Shown here: positions 15,365-23,894 of the stretch, one piece after another
How positions within the stretch are numbered: the stretch's first letter is position 1
Layout of the letters: every line of letters begins with the position of its first letter
Origin: JANNRA01 sp031401035
Lineage (GTDB): Bacteria > Desulfobacterota > Binatia > HRBIN30 > CADEER01
Length of the DNA stretch: 28,922 nt
NCBI GenBank assembly: GCA_031401035.1
Contig: JANNRA010000177.1
Coordinates: 1-28,922 of the forward strand
Direction of reading: 5' to 3'
Translations under genes and position numbers: made by a program
The notes under the pieces: model-generated
The model's input: the letters and a program-made list of their open reading frames with translations, nothing else
What the model was told of the DNA's origin: nothing
The model's database searches: none

Positions 15365-16828
15365 ATGATCACCATCACGCGCCAGATCGCCGAGTGGGTG
15401 GCCAAGCCGGACGCCCCGCCACGGCGCGTGCTGGAGGAGGCCAAGAACCAGATCCTCGGCATGCTCGCCGCCGTGCACGCCGGCCATTTCAGCGACGCCG
15501 GCCGCATCGTCATGCGCGCCGCCAAGGAGTGGTCCGGCGGCAAGGAAGCGACGCTGATCCCCAGCGGCGAGCGCACCGCGGTGCACTACGCCCTGGCGGC
15601 CAACTCCGCCCTCGCCCTGGCGCTCGACTACGACGACTATATGTTCGGCGCCCGCACCGGCCCGGCGGCGGTGCTGACGACCCTGGCGGTGGCCGAGAAG
15701 GTCGGCGCGAACGGCGTCGAGTTCCTCACCGCCCAGGTGCTGGCCAACGAGGTCGGCGGCCGCCTCGGCCTGGCGACCTCGCTGGCGGTCGGCGACGCGC
15801 CGATGGCGAGCTTCGTCAGCCTCGCCGCCGGCGCCGTCGTTGGCGCCTCGCTGATGAAACTCGACGCGGCGCAGACCGAGCACGCTCTCGGCCTGGCGCT
15901 GGCGCAGGCGACGGCGATGCCGTCGGCGGCGGTCTTCGGCTCCGAGGCGAAGGTGGTGGCGACGGCGCTGACGGCGCCGATCGGCGTCCAGGCGGCGGAG
16001 CTGGCGGCGAACGGGCTGCGCGGCGCGCACGATGCGATCGGCGGCGAGGGCGGCCTGTTCCAGCGCGTCGGGCAGCCGATTCTGCCCGCCGCCTGCGGCG
16101 CCCTCGGCAAGGTGTGGCTGACCGAGAGTCTCGGCTACAAGCTCTACCCCGGCTCACCGTATCTGGCGGCGGCGATCGACTGCGTGCTCGGCTTGGTGCG
16201 CCAGCATCACCTCGACCCGCGCAAGGTGCAGGCGGTGCACGTCGCCGCCGGCCCGCACACGCTGGCGATGGACGCGCGCTCGGCGCCCTACGTGCACGGC
16301 GCCGAGTCGCTGCCGTCGACGCTGACCCAGTCGGTCGCCTACTGCGTCGCCGCGGCGCTGGTCGAACGCGAACTGTCGCCGCGCCAGTTCACCCGCGAGC
16401 GCATCGCCAACCCGGTCGTCTGGGAGGTGGTGGGCAAGGTGCGGTTGTCGCTCGACGACGAGTTGGCGCGCCGCGCCCGCGACCGCTCGCCGCTGCGCGT
16501 CGTCGGCGACGACGGCTCGAGTGCACAGCTCTTCGACCTCGCTGCCTGCGACATCAACGCCTACAAGTCCACCTTCCCGGCGCGCGTGCGCATCGCGCTC
16601 GACGGCGGCCGCAGCATCGACGCCGAGCAGGACACGCCGATCGGCAGCGGCGCCCGCCCGTTCGACGACCGCCGCAAGGCCGTCGAGGACAAGTTCCGCC
16701 GCGAGACCCGCTTCATCCTGCGCAAGGAACGCATGGAGAAGGCGATCGACCTGGTGCATCACCTCGAGGACGCCGGCGCCGCGCAGGTCCGCGAACTCGC
16801 CCGCCTGGTCTGCTCCGAGAAGAGCTGA
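15365..16828 (+). CDS. MmgE/PrpD family protein
   Basis: The 487-residue protein belongs to the MmgE/PrpD family, which includes 2-methylcitrate dehydratase and cis-aconitate decarboxylase. Family features visible are the all-alpha N-terminal half with ALDYDDYMFGARTGPAAV in place of the usual HxxDxDD segment, and the conserved KLYPGSPYLAAAID near 258-271 (canonical form KxYPxC or similar). Many members are of unknown specificity, so 2-methylcitrate dehydratase activity should not be assumed, and no prpB or prpC lies nearby. The ATG at 15365 follows a weak AGGG site. The gene converges on the acyl-CoA operon at its 3' end with 48 bases between. Confidence 0.85.
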   Translation: MITITRQIAEWVAKPDAPPRRVLEEAKNQILGMLAAVHAGHFSDAGRIVMRAAKEWSGGKEATLIPSGERTAVHYALAANSALALALDYDDYMFGARTGPAAVLTTLAVAEKVGANGVEFLTAQVLANEVGGRLGLATSLAVGDAPMASFVSLAAGAVVGASLMKLDAAQTEHALGLALAQATAMPSAAVFGSEAKVVATALTAPIGVQAAELAANGLRGAHDAIGGEGGLFQRVGQPILPAACGALGKVWLTESLGYKLYPGSPYLAAAIDCVLGLVRQHHLDPRKVQAVHVAAGPHTLAMDARSAPYVHGAESLPSTLTQSVAYCVAAALVERELSPRQFTRERIANPVVWEVVGKVRLSLDDELARRARDRSPLRVVGDDGSSAQLFDLAACDINAYKSTFPARVRIALDGGRSIDAEQDTPIGSGARPFDDRRKAVEDKFRRETRFILRKERMEKAIDLVHHLEDAGAAQVRELARLVCSEKS

Positions 16829-16876
16829 GCCCCCGCCAGCGCGCTTCCGGCTGGAGCCGCGGGTGGGGAGTGGCGC

Positions 16877-17596
16877 TCAGCGGCGACGCGCCAGCGCGGC
16901 GCGGAGGCGCGCCTTGGTCGCCGGCGCGCACCATGCCGGCACGATGCGCTCTGCGAAATCGCGCTGCTGCGCGGCGCTCAGCGCCCGCACGCCCGCGTGC
17001 AAGGCGCGCTTGGTGGCGACGTAGGTTTCGGCCGGCGACGCCGCCAAGCGCGCCAGCGCGGCGCGCGCCGCCGTCGGCGCGTCCGCCGCCACCTCGTCGA
17101 CCAGGCCGAGCGCGCAGGCGGTGAGCGGATCGTACAGGCCCGCCTCGAGCACCACCCGTTCGATATGCCGCCGCGGCACGCGGTCGCGCACCAGAGCGAG
17201 GATGGCGGGCGGAAACTCCAGCCCGAGCGCGACCTCGTTGAGTCCGAGGCGCAGCTGCGGCTGGTCGGCCGCGACCCGCCAGTCGCAGCACAGGGCCAAC
17301 ACGCAGCCACCGGCGATGGCGTGGCCGTCGATGCAGGCCACCGTCGGGCCGGGATAGTCGTACAGGGCCCCGATCAGCGTATCGAGCAGGCGCAGAAACG
17401 GCGCCATGCCGGCTTCGTCGAGCGCCGTCACCTCGTGCAGGTTGAGGCCGGCGCAGAAGACGCCGTCGGCGCCGCGCAGCAACAGCGGCCGGCCGCCGGC
17501 CTCGCGCAACGCGTCGAGCAGCCGCTCCATCAGCTCGCGACTGAGCGCGTTGCGCCCCGGCGCGCGGATCACCAGCTCGTACGTCTCGTCCGCCAT
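16877..17596 (-). CDS. Enoyl-CoA hydratase/isomerase family protein
   Basis: This 239-residue crotonase-fold protein is slightly shorter than the usual 255-260. The oxyanion-hole segments are FCAGLNLHEV and IDGHAIAGGCVLALCCD. A glutamate in LGLNEVALGLEF and another in HIERVVLEAG align with the two catalytic glutamates of enoyl-CoA hydratase, so hydratase or isomerase activity is plausible. ATG 17596 (MADETYELVI) starts the first strand of the fold. It is the third gene of a - strand run with the acyl-CoA dehydrogenase and hydrolase genes, fitting fatty acyl or related CoA-thioester breakdown. The specific substrate is not evident. Confidence 0.88.
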   Translation of the reverse strand: MADETYELVIRAPGRNALSRELMERLLDALREAGGRPLLLRGADGVFCAGLNLHEVTALDEAGMAPFLRLLDTLIGALYDYPGPTVACIDGHAIAGGCVLALCCDWRVAADQPQLRLGLNEVALGLEFPPAILALVRDRVPRRHIERVVLEAGLYDPLTACALGLVDEVAADAPTAARAALARLAASPAETYVATKRALHAGVRALSAAQQRDFAERIVPAWCAPATKARLRAALARRR

Positions 17597-17660
17597 GCCA
17601 CGCCCGTACCACGCGCCGCCGCGAGCGGGAATCGCGCCGCGGCGGGCGGTGCGGCGTGGC

Positions 17661-18530
17661 TCAGGCCAGGTGCCACTCGTCGCCGGCGTGGGTGACGGCG
17701 CCGTCGCGTTCGAGTTTGCGCAGATGGGCGTTGACCGACATGGCGGCGGCGGCGTGCAGGAACTCGGGGACATCGGCGTAGATACGGCGCACCATGGCGG
17801 GGACCGTGCTCTCGCCGCCGCGCAGCGCGGCCAGGATCTGCTGGTCGCGCAGGGCGCGGTGGGCGAGATACGATTCGATCTTCGCCTGCGGCGTGTACAC
17901 TGCGGGGCCGTGCGCCGGGTAGATCACGGCGACATCGAGCGTCAGCAGGCGGCGCAACGAGGCGAGGTAGTCGCCGAGGTCACCGTCGGGCGGGATCACC
18001 GTCGTGCCGGCGCCGAGGACGACGTCGCCGGTGAACAGGGCGCGCTCCTCCGGCATGTACCAGCAGAGATGGTCCCAGGCGTGGCCGGGGGTCCACAGCG
18101 CCTGCAGCGTGGCGCCGTCGGTACACAGCTCCGAACCCTCGTCGACGGCGTCCGGCGCCAGGTCGCCGTCGAGCTTGTCCCACGGCTTCTTCGCCACCGG
18201 CAGGTCGCCGAAGCGCTGGCGGACGCCGGCGACGCCGCCGATGTGGTCGGCATGGCCGTGCGTCAGGACGATGCCCTGCAGGCCCTCGCCGCCGCGCGTC
18301 TCGAGCAGGCCGCGCTCGAGCAGCGGCAGGTACTGCGGCACGCCCTGGCCGGTGTCGAGCAGCAGCGGCCGCTTGCCGGTGCCGATCAGGTAGGTGTTGG
18401 TGCCCGGGCCGGTGAAGGGGCCGGGATTCTGGCCGAGGACGACCGTGACCCGCTCCGACCACACGGCGATGTCGGGCATGTGCATGCCGATCATGGTGTC
18501 GGTCACCACCCGCGTCGGTGCGTCGCTCAT
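17661..18530 (-). CDS. Metallo-beta-lactamase-fold hydrolase, LACTB2-like
   Basis: The 289-residue protein has the metal-binding motif H91-G-H93-A-D95-H96, further ligands H150, D169 and H207, and a C-terminal winged-helix-like segment (about 235-289) as in LACTB2-type hydrolases. The beginning NPGPFTGPGTNTYLIG is typical of this group. It probably hydrolyses a small ester, thioester or nucleic-acid substrate. With acyl-CoA dehydrogenase 17 bases upstream and enoyl-CoA hydratase 64 bases downstream, a thioesterase-like role is possible but unproven. ATG 18530 is the only good start before the conserved region. Confidence 0.88.
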   Translation of the reverse strand: MSDAPTRVVTDTMIGMHMPDIAVWSERVTVVLGQNPGPFTGPGTNTYLIGTGKRPLLLDTGQGVPQYLPLLERGLLETRGGEGLQGIVLTHGHADHIGGVAGVRQRFGDLPVAKKPWDKLDGDLAPDAVDEGSELCTDGATLQALWTPGHAWDHLCWYMPEERALFTGDVVLGAGTTVIPPDGDLGDYLASLRRLLTLDVAVIYPAHGPAVYTPQAKIESYLAHRALRDQQILAALRGGESTVPAMVRRIYADVPEFLHAAAAMSVNAHLRKLERDGAVTHAGDEWHLA

Positions 18531-18547
18531 GACCTACGCCCTGGGCA

Positions 18548-19720
18548 TCAGCGCGACCGCGGCAGGCCGAGGACGCGCTCGGCGATGATGTTGCGCTGGA
18601 TCTCGGAGGAGCCGGCGGCGATGGTGCGGCCGCGTGAGTACAACATCAGGTGCGGCCAGCGGCCCTCGTCGAGGGCGTGCGGCGATCCGGCGAGCAGCTG
18701 GCCGAAGGGACCGGTGAGGGCGACGAAGTTCTCGAGCATCCGCTGATACATCTCACTCCAGAAGAGCTTCTCCACCGAGCCCTCCGGACCCGGCGTGCCG
18801 CCGCGCAGGACCCCGGTGAGGTTGCGCAGCGCCGTGTACTTCATCGCCGCGCTGTCGATCACCGCGGCGGCGAGGTGCTGGCGCGCCAGCGGTTGCGCGG
18901 CCAGCGGCGCCGCTGCCGGCCCGCGGCGGGCGAGGTCGAGCAGGTCCTCGAGCGCGACGCGCGACTGCAACTGCCGACTGTAGGTGAGCGTCTGCCGCTC
19001 GTGCATGAGCGTGGCGATGGTGATGTCCCAGCCGCCGTTGACGGCGCCGACGACGTTGGCGCGCGGCACGCGCACGTCCTCGAAGAACACCTCGTTGAAG
19101 TCCTCGTCGCCGTTGATCTGGCGCAGCGGCCGCACGGTGACGCCCGGGCTGTGCATGTCGACGAGCAGAAAGGTGATGCCCTTGTGCTTCGGCGCCTCGA
19201 CGTCGGTGCGCACCAGCAGCATGCACCAGTCGGCGTAGCGCGCGAAGCTGGTCCACACCTTCTGGCCGTTGACGACGAAATCGTCGCCGTCGAGCACGGC
19301 GCGGGTCTTCAACGCCGCCAGGTCCGAGCCGGCATTGGGCTCCGAGAAGCCCTGGCACCAGATCTCGTCGGCGGCGAGAATTTTCTGCAGATGGCGCTGC
19401 TTCTGCGCTTCGGTGCCATGCGCGATGAGCACCGGGCCCCCCATGGTCAAGCCGGCGAGGTTGATCAACTGCGGCGCCCGCGCCCGCGCCATTTCTTCCT
19501 GGAAGATGATCTGCTCGTTCAGCGAGGCACCGCGGCCACCATAGGCGGCGGGCCAGTGCACGCCGCACCAGCCGGCCTCGTACAGCCGGCGCTGCCACGC
19601 CTTGCCGTGCGCCACCCACGCCGCCAGGGCCGGCGGTTCCGCGGCGGGAGGATTGGCCTCCAGCCAGACGCGCAGATCGCTACGAAAGCGCTCTTCAGCC
19701 TGGGAGTAGGCGAAATCCAT
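18548..19720 (-). CDS. Acyl-CoA dehydrogenase
   Basis: This 390-residue FAD enzyme oxidises an acyl-CoA to the 2-enoyl-CoA. It has the N-terminal helical domain (MDFAYSQAEERFRSDL), the middle beta domain with FSEPNAGSDLA and NGQKVWTSFA, and the C-terminal helical domain ending GSSEIQRNIIAERVLGLPR, the FAD/dimer contact segment. This subtype is common in high-GC soil bacteria and often acts on branched or steroid-type chains, but the sequence alone does not fix the substrate. It starts 59 bases after the NUDIX gene stop and is followed by the MBL-fold and crotonase genes on the same strand. Confidence 0.93.
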   Translation of the reverse strand: MDFAYSQAEERFRSDLRVWLEANPPAAEPPALAAWVAHGKAWQRRLYEAGWCGVHWPAAYGGRGASLNEQIIFQEEMARARAPQLINLAGLTMGGPVLIAHGTEAQKQRHLQKILAADEIWCQGFSEPNAGSDLAALKTRAVLDGDDFVVNGQKVWTSFARYADWCMLLVRTDVEAPKHKGITFLLVDMHSPGVTVRPLRQINGDEDFNEVFFEDVRVPRANVVGAVNGGWDITIATLMHERQTLTYSRQLQSRVALEDLLDLARRGPAAAPLAAQPLARQHLAAAVIDSAAMKYTALRNLTGVLRGGTPGPEGSVEKLFWSEMYQRMLENFVALTGPFGQLLAGSPHALDEGRWPHLMLYSRGRTIAAGSSEIQRNIIAERVLGLPRSR

Positions 19721-19779
19721 GGCTGGTGGCTAGCCCGACCGCACCGACCGGTCAACGTGCCATCGCCGCCGCGCCCGCG

Positions 19780-20319
19780 TCACGCACTCGTCGCCCGTGC
19801 GAGAACGCACGGCATCGCGGCAGCGCGGTGCAGGGCGGCGATCGATTTGGCGTCGTCGATCTCGCCGCAGCCGATCATCTCGAGGGCACGCGCGAACGGG
19901 ACGCGGCTGACGCTCAGCACCTCGTCGCTGTCGAGTTGCTGGGCCAACTGCGACAGGCCGCGCGCCAGGAACAGGTGGATGCGCTCGTCGCAGAATCCGG
20001 GCGTGGTGAGGATGCTGCCAAGCCCCGTCCACCGCGTCGCCGTCAGGCCGGTCTCCTCGCGCAGCTCGCGCCGGGCGCACACCTCCGGCGCTTCGCCCGG
20101 CTCCAGCGTGCCGGCCGGCACCTCCCAGATGTAGCCGCCGGCGGCGTGGCGATACTGGTGCAGCAGCGCCACCTGATCCTCGTCATCGACGGCGACGATC
20201 GCCGCCGCGCCGGGATGGTGCACGATCTCGAGCAGGACGCGGTCGCCGGTCGGCAGCAACGCGTCCTCGAGCCGCAGGGTGATGATGCGGCCGCGGTAGA
20301 TCTCGCGTCCGTCCGCCAT
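19780..20319 (-). CDS. NUDIX hydrolase, ADP-ribose pyrophosphatase-like
   Basis: The 179-residue protein contains a complete Nudix box at 70-92 (starting GTLEPGE, with RELREETGL), matching GX5EX7REUXEEXGU. The flanking segments LHQYRHAAGGYIWEVPAG are typical of ADP-ribose pyrophosphatases (NudF-like), which cut ADP-ribose to AMP and ribose phosphate. ATG 20319 is used because MADGREIYRGRIITL matches the family N-terminus. No ribosome site is visible, so leaderless translation is possible. Its start faces opgG, and the 87-base gap between them should hold both promoters. Confidence 0.9.
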   Translation of the reverse strand: MADGREIYRGRIITLRLEDALLPTGDRVLLEIVHHPGAAAIVAVDDEDQVALLHQYRHAAGGYIWEVPAGTLEPGEAPEVCARRELREETGLTATRWTGLGSILTTPGFCDERIHLFLARGLSQLAQQLDSDEVLSVSRVPFARALEMIGCGEIDDAKSIAALHRAAAMPCVLARATSA

Positions 20320-20406
20320 ACGAGGGACGGCTAGCACGTGCCGCGCGGGCGGCCAACGCGGCCCCCAGGCTTGACCGCCGCCCGGCCGTGCGGTCGGATG
20401 GTGCCC

Positions 20407-21912
20407 ATGCGCCCCATCGCCGTTTCGACCCTGTGCGCTCTCCTGCTCCTGCCCGTCGCCGCGCCGGCCTTCGACCTCGACGACGTCGCCGCCCGCGCCG
20501 CGACGCTTGCCGGCGAGCCTTACGCCGAGCGGCCGAAGAAAGTGCCGGACTGGATGCTCGTCGGCTCGCTCACCTACGACCAGTGGCGCGACATCCGCTT
20601 TTGCCCCGACCAGGCATTGTGGAAGGAGAAGAACCTGCCGTTCCAGGTGCAGTTCTTCCACCCCGGCCTCTACTACGACCGCACCATTCAGGTGCACACC
20701 ATCGACGCCGACGGCGTCCACCCGGTGCCGTTCTCGCCCGAGCGCTTCGACTACGGCAAGAACACCTTCGCCGACCGCATCCCGACCGACGTCGGCTATG
20801 CCGGGCTGCGCATTCACTACCCGCTGCGCGACCCCAACTACCTCGACGAGCTGATCGTCTTCCTCGGCGCCAGCTACTTCCGCGCCCTCGGCCGCGACAA
20901 CGTCTACGGCCTGTCGGCGCGTGGCCTGGCGATCGACACTGTCGAGCCGTCGGGCGAGGAGTTCCCGTCGTTCATCGAGTTCTGGCTCGAGACGCCGGCG
21001 CCGGAGGCGAACCACGTCGTGCTGTACGCGCTGATGGACAGCCGCAGCGTCGCCGGCGCCTACCGCTTCGACATCAAGCCCGGCGAGCAGACGCAGGTCG
21101 ACGTGCAGGCCAGGCTCTTCCCGCGCCGCCAGGTGGCGAAGCTCGGCATCGCGCCGGTGACCAGCATGTTCTTCTTCGGCGAGAACACGCCGCGCCACTT
21201 CGAGGACTTCCGCCCCGAGGTGCACGACTCCGACGGCCTGCTGGTGCACTTCGCCGGCGGCGAGTGGCTGTGGCGACCGCTCGACAACCCGACGCGCATC
21301 AACGCCAACAGCTTCGCCACCACCGACCCGCGCGGCTTCGGCCTGATGCAGCGCGACCGCACGTTCGCCAGCTACCAGGACATCGAGACGCGCATGGAGC
21401 TGCGGCCGAGCGTCTGGGTCGAACCGCAGGGCGATTGGGGCGCCGGCCACATCGAGCTGGTCGAAATTCCCACCACCACCGAGCTGGTCGACAACGTCGT
21501 CGCCTTCTGGGTGCCCGACGCGCCGCTGCAGCCCGGCAAGGCGCTGGCCTTCGCCTATCGCCTGTTCTGGTCCGGCGATGATGTGCAGCGCCCGCCCGCC
21601 GGCCGCGCCGTGGCGACGCGGCGCGACCGCGGCACGGTGCCGGGCGGCTACCGCTTCGTCATCGACTTCGACAGCGAGCGTCTGCGCGCCGTGCCCGTCG
21701 ATCGGCCGCCGACCGGCGTCGTCACCGCCGGACCCGGCATCGACGCCGGCGAAGTGCTCGATCAACACGTGGTGAAGAACCCCGCCACCGGCGGCTGGCG
21801 CCTGTCGTTCCAGATGAAGCCCAAGCGCAGCGGCCCGATCGAGCTGCGCGGCTTCCTGACCGAGAACGGCGACGTGCTGACCGAGACCTGGTCTTACGGG
21901 CTGCTGCAGTAG
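20407..21912 (+). CDS. opgG: Periplasmic glucan biosynthesis protein, MdoG/OpgG family
   Basis: This 501-residue protein has a signal peptide (core STLCALLLLPVAAPAF) and two OpgG-type domains: the large beta-sandwich (for example QVQFFHPGLYYDRTIQVHT, then FGENTPRHFEDFRPEVHDSDGL) and the smaller C-terminal domain. OpgG/OpgD proteins act in the periplasm on osmoregulated periplasmic glucans. The partner glucosyltransferase OpgH is not in the window. Two ATG codons lie close together, at 20398 and 20407. The second is preferred because GGATGG lies upstream, and both give a good signal peptide. The gene is followed after 8 bases by a tiny membrane ORF. Confidence 0.92.
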   Translation: MRPIAVSTLCALLLLPVAAPAFDLDDVAARAATLAGEPYAERPKKVPDWMLVGSLTYDQWRDIRFCPDQALWKEKNLPFQVQFFHPGLYYDRTIQVHTIDADGVHPVPFSPERFDYGKNTFADRIPTDVGYAGLRIHYPLRDPNYLDELIVFLGASYFRALGRDNVYGLSARGLAIDTVEPSGEEFPSFIEFWLETPAPEANHVVLYALMDSRSVAGAYRFDIKPGEQTQVDVQARLFPRRQVAKLGIAPVTSMFFFGENTPRHFEDFRPEVHDSDGLLVHFAGGEWLWRPLDNPTRINANSFATTDPRGFGLMQRDRTFASYQDIETRMELRPSVWVEPQGDWGAGHIELVEIPTTTELVDNVVAFWVPDAPLQPGKALAFAYRLFWSGDDVQRPPAGRAVATRRDRGTVPGGYRFVIDFDSERLRAVPVDRPPTGVVTAGPGIDAGEVLDQHVVKNPATGGWRLSFQMKPKRSGPIELRGFLTENGDVLTETWSYGLLQ

Positions 21913-21920
21913 GCGGCACG

Positions 21921-22082
21921 ATGCTGAAGGACGTGCCCAGGGAAGCGGTCTGGATCATGGCGCTGTTCGTCGCCTTCATGATCGTCGGCGTCGGCTTCGC
22001 GCTGCTCGTGCCGCACCTGTTCGGGCCGGAGGTGCTGCAGCCGGTGAGCCCGCCGGCGAGTCCGCCGCCGGCCCTGCCCTGA
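21921..22082 (+). CDS. 53-residue single-span membrane protein between opgG and ctaA
   Basis: ATG 21921 to TGA 22080-22082 encodes 53 residues: a short charged start (MLKDVPREAVW), one hydrophobic helix of about 22 residues (IMALFVAFMIVGVGFALLVP) and a proline-rich tail ending PPPALP. It begins 8 bases after the opgG stop, and its TGA shares one base with the ctaA ATG (TGATG), the kind of coupling seen for real genes. I do not recognise a family. It may be a small accessory protein of heme or cytochrome oxidase assembly, from location only. Confidence 0.6.
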   Translation: MLKDVPREAVWIMALFVAFMIVGVGFALLVPHLFGPEVLQPVSPPASPPPALP

Positions 22083-23005
22083 TGGCCGCACCGGCCCGGC
22101 GCTTCACTCGCTACGCCTGGGGCGTCCTGGCCAGCAATCTGGCCGTCATTGCGTGGGGCGCCTTCGTGCGCGCCAGCGGCTCGGGCGCCGGCTGCGGTAA
22201 CCATTGGCCGCTGTGCAACGGCGCGGTGGTGCCGCGTGCGCCGGCGCTGCAGACGCTGATCGAGTTCGGCCACCGCGCCAGTAGCGGCCTGGCGCTGCTG
22301 CTGGTCGTCGGCCTGGTGCTCGGCGCCCGGCGCGCCTTCCCCGCCAGGCACCCGGCGCGGCGCGCCGCGGCGTGGTCGGGGGTGTTGATCCTCATCGAGG
22401 CGTTGATCGGCGCCGGACTGGTGCTGCTCGAATACGTCGCCGACGACACCCGCGTCGCGCGCGGCTACTGGGTGGCAGGCCATCTGCTCAACACGTTTCT
22501 CTTGGTCGGGGCGCTGACGCTGACCGCCTGGTGGGCGCACGACGGCCGGTCGCCGCGCTGGCGCGGCAACGGCGGACTCGCCGCCGCGCTGCTCGCCGCC
22601 GGCGCCGGCGTGCTGCTGGTCGGGGTCAGCGGTGCGGTCACCGCCCTCGGCGACACGCTCTTCCCGGTGGCGACGCTGGCGGAAGGCAAAGCGCTGACCT
22701 TCTCCCCCAGCGCGCACGTCTTCGTCCGCCTGCGCATCTGGCATCCGCTCCTGGCCGTCGGCGTCGGCGTCGGCGTCGCCCTGGCCGCGCTGCATGCCGT
22801 GCGGCGGCGCCCGACGCCGCTCATCCGCCGCCTCGCCGCGACGCTGGTGCTGCTCTGGCTCGCGCAGCTCCTGCTCGGCGCCGTCAACGTCGCGCTGCTC
22901 GCGCCGATCGGCGTGCAGCTCGCGCACCTGCTGTTGTCGGACGCGATCTGGATCGTGCTCGTCGTGCTGGCCGCCGCGGCGCTGGCGGAATCGCCCTCAC
23001 CCTGA
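22082..23005 (+). CDS. ctaA: Heme A synthase
   Basis: The 307-residue protein with eight hydrophobic segments oxidises the heme O methyl group to the formyl of heme A for aa3-type oxidases. The cysteine pair C38-x6-C45 in the first external loop follows GAFVRASGSGAG, as in CtaA proteins with a redox disulfide. Histidines H64 (EFGHR), H134, H221 and H282 occupy the four heme-ligand positions. No cytochrome oxidase subunit or ctaB is in this window. ATG 22082 overlaps the preceding small ORF. The last codons and stop (ending CCC TCA CCC TGA) lie in a 15-base sequence shared with the repeat at 28800-28815, so the C-terminus may have been reshaped by an inserted repeat. Confidence 0.93.
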   Translation: MAAPARRFTRYAWGVLASNLAVIAWGAFVRASGSGAGCGNHWPLCNGAVVPRAPALQTLIEFGHRASSGLALLLVVGLVLGARRAFPARHPARRAAAWSGVLILIEALIGAGLVLLEYVADDTRVARGYWVAGHLLNTFLLVGALTLTAWWAHDGRSPRWRGNGGLAAALLAAGAGVLLVGVSGAVTALGDTLFPVATLAEGKALTFSPSAHVFVRLRIWHPLLAVGVGVGVALAALHAVRRRPTPLIRRLAATLVLLWLAQLLLGAVNVALLAPIGVQLAHLLLSDAIWIVLVVLAAAALAESPSP

Positions 23006-23022
23006 CCCGCTGCCCGGGTCCA

Positions 23023-23041
23023 GCGGCCGCGGCGCGGCCGC
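23023..23041. terminator. GC hairpin between convergent ctaA and TVP38-like genes
   Basis: Two copies of GCGGCCGC (23023-23030 and 23034-23041) separated by GGC can form an 8-base-pair hairpin in the 43-base gap between the two stop codons. There is no T-run, so termination would have to be non-canonical. The palindromic 8-mer also occurs by chance easily in such GC-rich DNA. Confidence 0.35.
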
Positions 23042-23048
23042 CGCGCCA

Positions 23049-23717
23049 CTACCCCCAGCCCGCGAACAGCCGCTTGCGCAACATCAGCGGCACCAGGATC
23101 AGGGCCCCGAGGGCGGCGAGCGCGGCGACGAACTGCGGCGAGCCGAGATCGAGCAGTGCGTCGCCGAAGAAGGTGTAGGCGAAGACGCGCGGCGTCAGCC
23201 CGCCCAGCACCGCCGCGGCATAGGACAGCAGCGGCACGCGGGACAGCCCGGCGCCGTAGCTCACCGGGGTCATCGGCACCAACGGCACCAGGTGCAGGAC
23301 GAAAATCAGCCCGGCGCCCCACTCGGCGTCCTGCAGCTTCTGCAGCCGCGCCGGCAGGCGACCCTGCAGGCGGCCCTGAACGAAGTCGCGGCCCAGCCCG
23401 CGCGCCAGGCCGAAGGTCAGCAGCGCCGCGAGGAGGCCGCCGACGACCGCGTACAGCGTGCCCAACCACGGTCCGAACACCAGTCCGGCGCTGACGAAGA
23501 GCAGGATCGACGGCAGGAAGACGAACGGCCGCACGGCACCCAACGCGATGAATGCCAGCGGTGCCAGCACCCCCCAGGCCTGCACCGTCTGACGCACCGC
23601 CTCTGGCGACAGCGGCACGGTGCGCAAGATCACGAAGGCGCCCGCCGCCGTGCCGGCGAGGACGCCGAGAAACAGTCCAAAGCGCCAGCCTGCGCCCGCG
23701 GTGGTAGTCGTCTGCAC
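23049..23717 (-). CDS. TVP38/TMEM64 (DedA-related) family membrane protein
   Basis: The 222-residue protein has about five or six hydrophobic segments and the family core FVFLPSILLFVSAGLVFGPWLGTLYAVVGGLLAA, followed by LVPLVPMTPVSYGAGLS, the conserved re-entrant region of SNARE-associated/DedA-like proteins. Members are thought to act in membrane lipid transport or homeostasis. The exact role here is unknown. The start is uncertain: GTG 23717 is used, TTG 23753 or GTG 23819 would add 12 or 34 residues without predicted structure, and none has a well-spaced ribosome site. It is divergent from the gshA gene. Confidence 0.85.
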   Translation of the reverse strand: MQTTTTAGAGWRFGLFLGVLAGTAAGAFVILRTVPLSPEAVRQTVQAWGVLAPLAFIALGAVRPFVFLPSILLFVSAGLVFGPWLGTLYAVVGGLLAALLTFGLARGLGRDFVQGRLQGRLPARLQKLQDAEWGAGLIFVLHLVPLVPMTPVSYGAGLSRVPLLSYAAAVLGGLTPRVFAYTFFGDALLDLGSPQFVAALAALGALILVPLMLRKRLFAGWG

Positions 23718-23894
23718 GTCCTCAGCCGTAGAGGGTGACGCCGGGTCCGGCAAGCCCCTCGCCCCGCCCGACGCCGCCGCCGAAACCGCCGCCGCGTTGC
23801 GCCGCGAATAGGAGGCCACGACCTCCCCATGGAGTGCGCCTTGCCGGCCGGCGCGGCGGCGGAGTACAGTCCGTCCGCTTTCCAGGATCCCGTC

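Noticed and set aside
16824..16881. GCTGAGC/GCTCAGC inverted repeat between convergent mmgE/prpD and enoyl-CoA hydratase genes as a terminator
   Set aside because: Only 7 paired bases around a 44-base loop, overlapping both coding ends, without a T-run.
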